Of a DNA stretch of 64,000 nucleotides, positions 49,201 to 59,000 are shown in pieces. The translations under genes and the position numbers were made by a program. The notes under the pieces are model-generated. The model was given only the letters and a program-made list of their open reading frames with translations. It was not told the DNA's origin and ran no database searches. The DNA is from Plutella xylostella (Eukaryota > Arthropoda > Insecta > Lepidoptera > Plutellidae): assembly GCF_932276165.1 (NCBI RefSeq), contig NC_063983.1, forward strand, positions 8,129,501-8,193,500, in the 5' to 3' direction. Within the stretch, counting starts at the first letter, position 1, and every line of letters begins with the position of its first letter.

Positions 49201-51902
49201 TTGGATTTCTTTCCTTTATTTGCCTTACCCGTAGATTTTGCGGAAGCTGATTTTGCTTCCGGTTTAACTGTTTTACTTTTAGCACGTTTATCATCAGATG
49301 ACTTTAAATCCAATGTACTTAATACATTTTCACCAAAAAGTTCACGATGCTGGTCTAGAGGTATAGACATATCCCCAATTATATACCAGCATATTTGAGA
49401 CAAAACTTCCCTCTGTAGGATTTCGTAATAAATACTGTAGTTCAAACCCAATATTGAATAAAATCTATCTATAAGTTCAGAATTTTCTGGAGTCAGATTC
49501 CAAATAACTTCTTCTTTGAGAATATCATCTGTTGGTTTTAATTTGATATAAGATGTAAAATAGCTTTGAAATGGTTGTTGGATTTTATTTTTATGAGGAT
49601 CACTAAAGAGTCGGGATGTTCTTATCTTCTGGTATAAGTCATTTTCTTTATTTTCATGTTTCATAATAACCTCTTCCATATAAGTATCGTCACTTTCTTC
49701 TATGTTTTCTTGGTCTGGTGGTGCAACACCAGAAAAAGTTTCCTCTAGTATTTGAGCTTGGCGATACGACATTGGATAATTTATTATAACAAAGCCATTT
49801 ATATCTCTTTGATTTTTGATATATTCACCAATAATTGCACATAGTAAATAATCAGTCAAAGTCTCTCCAAAACTTAAAGATTCATAAGTATATTTCCCAA
49901 GCTCTGCAGCTGTCGATAGTACAATATCTTCTTCGGGTATGGTTTTAGGCGTTTGAGTTTGTTTTGTGTTCGGTGGAATGGGACCTATAGGTTGGATTTC
50001 TTTACCTTTTTTTATGAAATCACCTTCAGTCATTACTGCATTTACTAGATCCTTGCTTTCTTTAGTGGGTGCTGCACTCAAAAGTTTATCAAAAGCAAAT
50101 TCTACATCTTTACTTCCTACCATTTCTGCTTTGTAAGTTTGAAGACAAAAAATAATCGCAGTCTCTAGTCTAATAACACGAATTCTTCGAAAATCCAGCA
50201 ATTTTTGTAATGGCACAGTTAATGCGTTGTCTGGTATTCCTCTCAACAGTGAACGTACAGGATATTCAGGAATATCCAAAGGCAATCTCGCTGGAGGATG
50301 AGGGTATTTCATATCTAACAATGTATAAACAACGTGCGCCATAATTTTTCCTCCTAATTTTTCAAATCTACGTTCTTCAGATTCAGGCTCAAAGTTTGGT
50401 ATAAGTTCCAGTAAAAACCATGGTCCACTATATCCATGGTATTCATTGAACTCTTCATTGTTTAATGCTTCTTGACGGGCCTGTTCGAGTCTAAATATTT
50501 CATCTTCCTCTGGTATAATCTCCTCTTCATCTTCTTGGTCTTTGAAAATATCTTCCATAGAGCCAACAACATCGAAAATAGGTTGATGCTTAAAGAATGT
50601 TGTTTTCCATTCATTAATGAAATGCTTCGGGACATCACCTTCAAATATTTTTTTGTGAAAGGAATATATAGTGGCATAATCTACTAAAGCAAGAACAGTC
50701 TCATAGCATATATTGTAGTATAGCTCTTCTTTCTTTTTCTTTCTATCCGCATATAATTTCCTATGAAGTGCCAAATTTCTCTTTTTCTCAAAATCTATTT
50801 CTGTTACTTCTAGTCGTAACTGTTCTTTAATATTATCTAAAAATTGTGAGAATTGTTGATCTCTTTGCTCCGTAAACTCTTGCTCTGCTTTTATTCTACT
50901 TAAAGTCAAGTTCCGTGCCTGTTGTTTAGTTTCCATTATCTGAGTACACATTTGTCTTTCAAATTGAGATAACTTAATTACTTTTTTTGCAATTTCATTA
51001 TCAAACTTTGTTTCCTCATCAGCTATTGATTTTTCCCATAAAGAACCGCTAATAACGTTTCTCATTTGTTCCTGGAACTCTTGTGAATCTGTCTTGTTGT
51101 TAAGTTTTGTATGTAAATGTTCCATATAATTAGATGCCCAGTCGGTATCAATAAGTAATCTTTTCCGTTTCTCTATCGAAGCATCTAGTTCTATCAATTG
51201 CTCGTAAGTATAGTTTTCAAATTTGCATGGATGTTTCATTGCAAATATATCTATATCTTTTTTATATTTTTTGAGTTCTGTTTTTGACTGATTTTCAATA
51301 GGTGTAGATACGCATTTTAGCGGCAATTTGGACTGTTTTAATGTTTCTATATTATTTTTGTATTTTGATCGTATGTAGTCGTATTGGACTTTTAATTTTT
51401 CAGCTTTCTGTTTTTGCCAGTCTATGAAATGTTTTTCATCTAAAAGGGGTTTTGACAAATCGTCTACGACAGTGTCTACTTCTTCTTTAACCATATCAAC
51501 TTTAAATCTTTGCTCCATTTTGTCAACCAGTTTCGATACCACCTTTCTTTCTTTTTTTATAAAATCTGTGCGATCCCTTCGATCCAGGTGAAGAAACAAC
51601 TTATAAAACAAACGAAGTAACGAAGAACCTTTACCCACCATAACATTATGAAGATCAACGTCAGATAAGTATATTTCAATATTATGCAACCATACATTTA
51701 GATACTTCCAATTATTTTGTACATCGTGAATATTATCACATGTTCTCATTAGGTAAAACTGCTCTTCAGATATCACTTTGTAGTTCAGAAGCAATTTTGC
51801 TATAATGTTTCCATCTTTCATCATTAGTCCAAATTCATCAGCTTCCCATGTTATAGTTTTTTGTAATCGTTCAGATAGCCATTCTTTTAAGATTTCAGCC
51901 AT
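46265..51902 (-). CDS. SPEF2: Sperm flagellar protein 2 (SPEF2), complete, two coding exons
   Basis: Coding exons are 48568-51902 and 46265-48311. The intron has GTAAGT at its 5' end and TGTTACAG at its 3' end and splits one Arg codon (AG|A), giving about 1793 residues against about 1820 in vertebrates. Residues 1-108 form the N-terminal calponin-homology-like domain. Charged coiled-coil segments follow (about 130-430), then an adenylate-kinase-like region (about 540-730), a Lys/Ser-rich linker (about 870-905), the conserved stretch with ATYWEMAEKAYIDDLEELF (about 975-993), and a C-terminal region of EF-hand-like character with YIDWRDFLIY. In vertebrates SPEF2 is a central-pair/C1b axonemal protein needed for sperm flagellum assembly and intraflagellar transport; the same role here is inferred. 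The start follows an in-frame ATG at the head of the CH domain. The Walker A motif of the kinase-like region is not conserved. It is divergent from the gene at 52400, about 0.5 kb away. Codon use is AT-rich. Confidence 0.93.
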
Positions 51903-52399
51903 TTTCTGTTATTTTTATTTTCCTGGTAGGTGCTTACGTTTCTTTTAAATAATAGGTAGGTATCCATAAAACCAAGAAAATATTATTTTTATTGTGTCGT
52001 TTCGTTTGTCCATCATTTGACAAGTGTTTGATGGTTTGACCATAGTGTTTTTTTTCCTCAGTGTGTTTGACTCGTTTGACTTGATTCCATTTCGATCTCA
52101 TTTTGACTTCGTAATTATACCTTCCATGCATTTTGATTCAAAACTCAAAGATAATGTCTTCCTCATGTTTCGCTTGTCCGCTTAGGTCGTGGTGGGCTCG
52201 TTGCTTAGAGTAATAATGCTCGTTGTAAGTTTATGATGCTTACCTATGGCTTTAAAAGTATTTTGTTTCAGGCAACACTTTATAAAAACTATATCACACC
52301 ATACTCATCAACTGTCATTTAATTTTATTATGACTTTTTTGTGATGTTTGTTTTCATGGATCTTGGTGCTCATTTCGTGAATTGCATGTGCATCTCAAA
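51903..52399. promoter_or_regulatory. Shared intergenic region between the divergent SPEF2 and 52400 gene
   Basis: About 0.5 kb separates the SPEF2 start codon (minus) from the first ATG of the plus-strand gene. No repeat is recognised in it. It must hold the 5'UTRs and promoters of both genes, so a bidirectional promoter is possible. No TATA box in a convincing position was seen for either gene. Confidence 0.4.
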
Positions 52400-52982
52400 A
52401 TGAAATACGGTCAAGTCGATAAAAGGGTATGTAAAAACGATTATTTCGGCAATATAATATGTAGATTTAACCTTAATACTCGCAGAAGGAATCACAGATG
52501 AGTTTGTGAATTTGCAGAAACCTCGCCAGCACATGAACCTGGAGAATCTAGACCGCGCGCTGCAGGAGCTGGGCATGCTGAGCGCCGTGACGGAGGCGCG
52601 CCGGGAGTTCCTGCATGAGGCGCAGTCCGACTACTGCATGATGCGGCTCAACACGCGGTACGTGTCCAACGTGACGGTGGGCTACTGCATGCGGAGGACG
52701 ACCACCAAGAACCGCCTGTGCCCGTACATCCTGCCCGCGCGGCACCGGACCAAGAGCGAGAACTCGGACGCGCTGCCCGGCGACGCCGACGCGCGCGACT
52801 TCAAGCACCACCCGCTGGAGCCCACCGCGTCCACCAGCGGCCCCCCCGCGCCCTCCACCCCCGCCAAGCGCTGCCAGTCGCTCGAGAACCTCAACCTGTC
52901 AGACTCCGCCGCCAGCTCCGACCCCTCCCAGGACATGGACTGTGTCTCAAATCGTATACAAAAGCTCCAAGTCGACGAATGA
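52400..52982 (+). CDS. Small conserved-looking protein of unrecognised family, GC-rich
   Basis: The favoured model has two coding exons, 52400-52426 (ATG then eight codons, donor AGG|GTATGT) and 52518-52982 (acceptor TTTGCAG), giving about 163 aa. The second exon is strongly GC-rich with G/C third positions, unlike the AT-rich surroundings, and is open to a TGA. It encodes a probable helix (NLENLDRALQELGML), a Tyr/Cys/Arg-rich stretch (YCMMRLNTRYVSNVTVGYCM), then a disordered Pro/Ser/Thr-rich tail with a QSLENLNLSDS segment that could be phosphorylated. I do not recognise the family and assign no function. Uncertainty lies in the 5' end. An upstream acceptor at 52485 is stronger by eye but is out of frame with the ATG at 52400. 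Translation could also start at the internal ATG at 52533. No membrane segment or signal peptide is visible. Confidence 0.6.
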
Positions 52983-54370
52983 CACAGCAGCCCTATGCTG
53001 CACTAAATTTTAAATGTGATTTGATTACACCAATTAAATTATATTTATAGTAATAATAACTACTGAATGTTATTGATATTTAAGAATGTGATACAGTGAA
53101 TAGTGTAACATTTGCATAACCATATTTAACAGTAATTACAGTCATGTAAAACCCATTTTCTATGTACATGTAGATGTGTGGTGAAGCTACCATTCTTTGT
53201 GGACATGCTATTTCTGACACATTGTATGCTGAACCCTTTTGATTGTATTTAAATGTGAATCGGTACACCATTCATTTTGCATGTGTATGTGTAGAATGCT
53301 AAATGTGGACGTTCCTAGCCTTTCAGTTGATGAATCTGTGTGTACATTAGGTGTGTAGTAAAAGTATAGTAAAAAGGTACCTATGTCACTTGTACCTTGG
53401 TCATTTAAATTTGTTTCTAAATTTTATCCTTGAATTGCTCAAATTTTGGAATGGGTACAAATTAATATTACAAAAATTCTCTTTTTATTGAGTAAATTAG
53501 GTTAACTCATTGGATATAGTTTGAGGACAAATTCATTTAGTATAATTTTAAAGGCAATATAAAATCAACACTAATAATAAAATTCAAGGTCTACTGTAGG
53601 AAGCTAACATGCTATGGTGATCTTGTGTGTGAGAATAACTCATAATTTTTATAAACCATTTTTCATGGTTACCTTATACTATAAGTACCTCCTGTTTTAA
53701 TATGTCTAATAATGGAGTTTATTTTCTAAGTCACAGATGCAATTCTTTTTAAAGTTCAATTTGTGTTGTAGAATATTTTGCAGTAAGTGTGCTGTTTGTA
53801 TGTATTATGTTAGCAAAGTCCATTTAAAAGAGACAAAGTTAAATACAGGTTTATTTTTGTACCAATAGCCATTTAGTATTTTTTGGGTTTGAGTATTACC
53901 ATTAAAAGATCTCATACTTAGGAGATAACTGATCTCATTAGGTTTGTGTAGAGAATACCAATACATACTGCAATACATTAACATGGGTCCATAATGAGTT
54001 AAGTGTTTTAAATCAAAGTAAAATGATTTATAATAATGGTAGACCCATGTTCATGTAAATTCATCTATAAATACTGAAAAAAAATAATGTATTTTACCAC
54101 TAGTAAACTTTTACTCAGATTTGTCATTCACTTTTGCGTAGGTGTTTACTATGCAATATTTTACTTTAATTACATACCTATATATTTTTATATTATGTGA
54201 AAAGTGTGTGCCTGTTTTATGTTTTTATGGTGTGGGTTGGGTTGATATTTTACCATCTTGCTTTGTGACTTAGAAATCCAATAAGTGAATATGTTTGTTA
54301 ATTTTGTTGTTACTTTCTTATTTGAGAGAATTATATAGCTTTGATTTAGTAAATAAAAATCTAAATTTTA
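52983..54370 (+). other. Long AT-rich 3'UTR of the 52400 gene
   Basis: About 1.4 kb follow the stop codon without recognisable transposon sequence, which is unusual in this window. The stretch is rich in T and TG runs and ends near AATAAA at 54352-54357, followed by a T-rich stretch. Taken together this looks like a single long 3'UTR; the extent is inferred. Confidence 0.45.
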
Positions 54371-54996
54371 TAACCTGTTTAATTTGATTCTTACGGTTGG
54401 TTGGTTCATTCGTTGGATGCTAGATTAACCATATAGGTATAGGTATAACTTAGACATATACTAGGTACCTACTACTACCTAACTATGCATGGTGAGTGAA
54501 GGTACCTTCTAGTTATCTAGAACAACCTTGTACGTACATAGACTACGATAGGTGCACTAGGGAGTCTATAGATAGCCTAGTTTAGATAAACATACTATCA
54601 AGATATTTAACAACGATGCCGCGCCTTATTTCTGTTCTAACTCTACTGAATCATGCAAATCACTTTAAAAAGTACCTACTAATTAGTAAATTTAGCAGTT
54701 TTTCACTATGACAATAGATTTTACAGTGAGTTTGCACGGACTTGGTATATTGCTAGGTTTGTCTGTTGCATTTTTGAAACCATTACACATACCCGGTATA
54801 AACTTACCTACTTCTATTTTTGTAACATGCGCTAATAAATAGTGTAAACGCGGCCTTACTCAAGAAGCCTAATAAGGTAACTAGGTAGGTGGCATAGAAG
54901 TACCACGAGTGAAGCGCGCACTCCAATATTTTATTTGGCAGAAGTGTCTACCTGAGTGTTAGCGTAATGGTGCACATAAAAACGATTTAAATTAAA

Positions 54997-55278
54997 TTAT
55001 ATATGTAACGTAAATAGGTACTTACTTAGTATTAAATGGATACGGTACCTACTGTAGTGTACACGTGTTTCGAAGTCAATTGGTAAAGTATCCAGAGATA
55101 AATATCCTGCCTGTTTTAGGTTTTCGACGAGCTCTTTTACTGCTCTCCAGGTACATGTATTCTTAATACGTCTATGCCGTTGAGGACGGCAGATGACCAA
55201 GCTGTCACCGGCTAGTGTCCATTTGGTGTATCTACCCGCAGTTACCAGGATAGTGTGGATAGGGTAGTGATAATTCAA
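54997..55278 (-). CDS. Unplaced ORF, 93 codons, uncertain
   Basis: The open frame starts MNYHYPIHTILVTAGRYTKW and has WTLAGDSLVICRPQRHRR and a helical TWRAVKELVENLKQAG stretch. It lies between the small gene's 3'UTR and the CCDC47 3' end, in a stretch without recognised repeats. The composition looks more protein-like than most shadow ORFs, but no family is recognised and no splice partner is evident. It may be a chance frame or a relic. Confidence 0.2.
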   Translation of the reverse strand: MNYHYPIHTILVTAGRYTKWTLAGDSLVICRPQRHRRIKNTCTWRAVKELVENLKQAGYLSLDTLPIDFETRVHYSRYRIHLILSKYLFTLHI

Positions 55279-55369
55279 CTATCTGTACATTATCTATAGT
55301 CATCAGGTGATTGTGCTCCTTCTAAGATGACTCTTCTGGCTCAACAGGAATCATTCACTTAAAACTTCG

Positions 55370-55591
55370 GCTGAATGGTGTAGTGGTTAGTGACCCTGAC
55401 TGTTATGCCGAAGGTCCCGGATTCGATACACCGCTGTACTCGGGTCTTGGGTGTTGATATTTATATTTACTATGTATTTGTGTAGATATATCAGCTGTCC
55501 AACATCCATAACACAGGTTCTGCCTAGCTTGGGGAGATGTGTGTGGATGTGTGATGCTTATGTGAGATGTCCCCACATATTATTTATTTAT
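55370..55591 (+). mobile_element. SINE family A, diverged copy downstream of CCDC47
   Basis: Head TGGTGTAGTGGTTAGTGACC with B box GGATTCGATAC, then the family body and an ATTT tail. There is a deletion after the B box and an expanded TGTG stretch near the end. Confidence 0.7.
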
Positions 55592-56033
55592 TAACTACAT
55601 TCAAAGAATATGATAATAAATGGTGTAACATGAAAGTACTGAGGATGCGCCGGATATAACTTACAGTACACTCCTTACCCTTTATCAAATAAGCAGGAAG
55701 TAGTGAAACTAATACCTAATTAAGAAAAAAAACAACAGCATAAATAACTTAATTCGTATATTTTCACTGAGTACTCTTATTTCATAGAAGGAGGTAACAA
55801 CGTTCACTCTACTATTATTGCTTGCACTCGGCACTTCGACCCTACACACATACATGCATTTACAACTGGACCAATCACAAAACGGGGTTTACATTGCAGA
55901 CTCTATTTATCTCTTTTTACACCAGCGACACCGCACAAACGCAGTCGCGAGTGAAAAAGAGAGGCAAATATAGGTACTTTGAAAATGGTAACACCTTTTT
56001 AAATTGACCGATGTTGTCGATACGTGTGTTAAT

Positions 56034-59000
56034 TTATAGAGCCTTGACTTTGAGTTGCTTCATTTTGGGGGTCTTGCGTTTCAGCTGACGCTTCTGTTCC
56101 TTCAGCTCCCAGCGACGCTGCTTCTCAGGGTCGTCCTCCTGTAAAAATAAAGAAAATACGGTTAATTTAACCGCTTGAATCCTTTGACATCAGAAACAAT
56201 AAAAATATATTGTCGTCAAGGACTATACCGCGACTTCAGGACGCAAAGGGTTAATCGATCGAAGATTGAAAATGAAAATGAAAAAATGAAAAATGAAAAA
56301 ATGTTTATTTAGCCAAAATATTTACACAGGTTATCTTAATAAATGTTATGGATATAAATAATTTATAAATTATTTGGACCAGATTAAAAATAAAACTATG
56401 GTAGCTGGGGTTCTCACACTAGGCTAAGCCTGTGCCGTGAGTAACCAGTAGGCAGACTATAACATTTGAGAACAGGTGGCTTGTTGTCAACATTTTGAGT
56501 AAGATTAGGGTGAAAGTAGTATATTTGGTTAGCATTTAAGATACAAATCATATGGTAGAAAATTAATAGTAAGTAAAAACCAAACTAAAATAACTTAAAT
56601 AACTAAGTAAAATAAAATTTAAACATAACATAAAATCCGTCAATGGTTAACAAAAACAATGAAATTTTGTATAATAGTATAATTAATACCTATACGTACA
56701 AGTCCTATGAAATAGGTAGAATATAAAGTTCTTTGTAGTGTTGAAATAGATACTAAATAGGAAAACATAAATATCAGTATATATAATATTAATAAATAAC
56801 TTGAAAATGTACAAATACTTAAATATAATAATATATTCTTATGTAGGTAACTATTTAGGGATGCATAGAATGTTTTCTGTTTCTTCGTAATCTAGAGTAA
56901 GTAGCCAGTTAAAAATAGTTAATTTTGCTTCTTTCTTATTGAGGTCTTTCAGGTTGCACTGTTTATATATTTTGTTGTATATATAGGGATGTAGGAAAGG
57001 TGCGAATCTTTGAGCGAAGACTGTTCTAGCGGTGATAGGAACTAATCTAAATACTCTTTGGCTTGTCATCTGGCTGTAGGTTGGCAAGTTCATAATTTGT
57101 TGGTGTTGGGAAAGTGATACTTGGAAGATAAATAGTTTTCTGATAGTTAAGACATTGATTTCTTTATAAAGGGCTGTGGTAGGGTATCGAAAAGGTTTCT
57201 TAAGCATTACTTTTAAAATTGATCTTTGCGCTCTTTCTAATGCAATCATGTTAGTTTTATGTGAACCTCCCCAGCATCTAATGCAATATGAGAGTATTGA
57301 TTGGCATAAACTGGTATATACTAGCTGCAAGGTATCTTTAGTCGCCGAATTCCTAAGTAAGCGCATGATGTTTATAAGTCTGCGTCCTCTGCCAGAGAGA
57401 CTTTGAATGTGTTTTTGAAATGAAAGTCTGTCATCGATAATGATTCCTAAATATTTAATGGATTCAGCTTTATCTATGGTTGGACAAGAACAGGAGGTTG
57501 AGAGAGGTGAGACGTGATCACAGTTATGAATATGGATTGGGATGTTAAGGTCAAGTTGAGAAGCAGCAGTTTTATGAAAGCAAAGATATTTGGTTTTGTC
57601 AGTGTTGAGGGTAAGCAAATTTTTAGAGAGCCATTTAGATATTTCGGATAATCCTGTTGAAGTTCGTGTTAAAGCAGACTTCCAAGAAACACCGTTAAAT
57701 ATGATTGCAGTATCGTCTGCATAGCAAATGATGTCAGCCTCAACATTTGAAGGAAGAGCTGTCGAAATATCATTGAGATAGACTAGAAAGAGTGTAGGAC
57801 CCAGTAGATTGTTTCATAAAGATCAAGAAATAAATATACGGTTTTCTTTAGTGTAGGTAGGTACACTAGGGTACGTCCTAAGTTCATGAGCATTTATTTA
57901 TAAACGCTTGCTTCAGCTTATGTCAAATTCATACAAAAATCGTTAAAAGACTTTACTGTCGGCATATTCTGATTGGCCACACCTCGACTTTACCCTTTTT
58001 GCAACACCCTGTATAATCAACTTCAAGAAGGAGGCTGCTAGAATTACAGTTAATATTGTCTAGCAGTTGAAAACTCATGTAAAACAACAGTGACCCGTAT
58101 TTTTTATCGATTCAGGAATGCACTAGTAATGCGTCACAGTTTTACATAATCACAGACTGCAATAGGTATATAAACGAACGTGATGTTTAATAATGGAACT
58201 AAATTATAATACCTACCTATTAATCATTATGGCGTTTCACGCATGTGCATAATTTATGTGTAGGTAGGTACTCCATTTTTAAGTAAACGATATTACTACG
58301 CGTTTATTTACTTTTAAATAATCAAAATCGTTTCGTGCAGCCAACAGAGTTATTAATTAATAACATCGAGGCGTGGACAACCACTATTCTATTATATTCT
58401 AAACTATTCTCTGTGGGGGTGTAAGTACCTGCACCTGGCTCTCTCGAATGGAACCTTTGTGCATATTCCCTAGGTCTAAACTACCTTCCTAAGTTTGTAC
58501 TATTTCCTACCACGCTGATCCAATGCGGGTTGGTGGGGTCACATATCTAGATTAATGTGCTAAATCTAGATATGCAGGTTTCCTCACGATGTTTTCCTTC
58601 ACCGTAAGAGCGATGGTATACATGTACATAAATTCAAAGAACTCATTGGTATATGTCAGCGCCGGGATTCTCTTGCGTGAGAAGCGGGCGCTCACCCAAC
58701 TGAGCTATCACCGCTCAGTTCCACCACTATTCGTCTCACGAGAAAAATCCGGCCGCTATGCGTCCGATTGTTCCGAATCGTTTCATATAGAACGGCTGCC
58801 ATTTTGATCCAGGCACATTATTTAACCTATAATCACATCACGACCCATTACGTCGCCACTGCTGGGGCACGGCTCTCCTTCCAATAAAGGAAGGGTTTAG
58901 GCCTATATAGTCCACCACGCCTAGCCTAGTGCGGGTTGGTGGACCTGATGGACCAAGAAACATGATTTACCTGTAACTTGATCCTGCTGGATTGCCGTTA

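Noticed and set aside
52548..53050. Frames of 84-110 codons overlapping the GC-rich gene in other phases
   Set aside because: Expected from high GC; the 52506-52982 frame has the better composition and clean stop.
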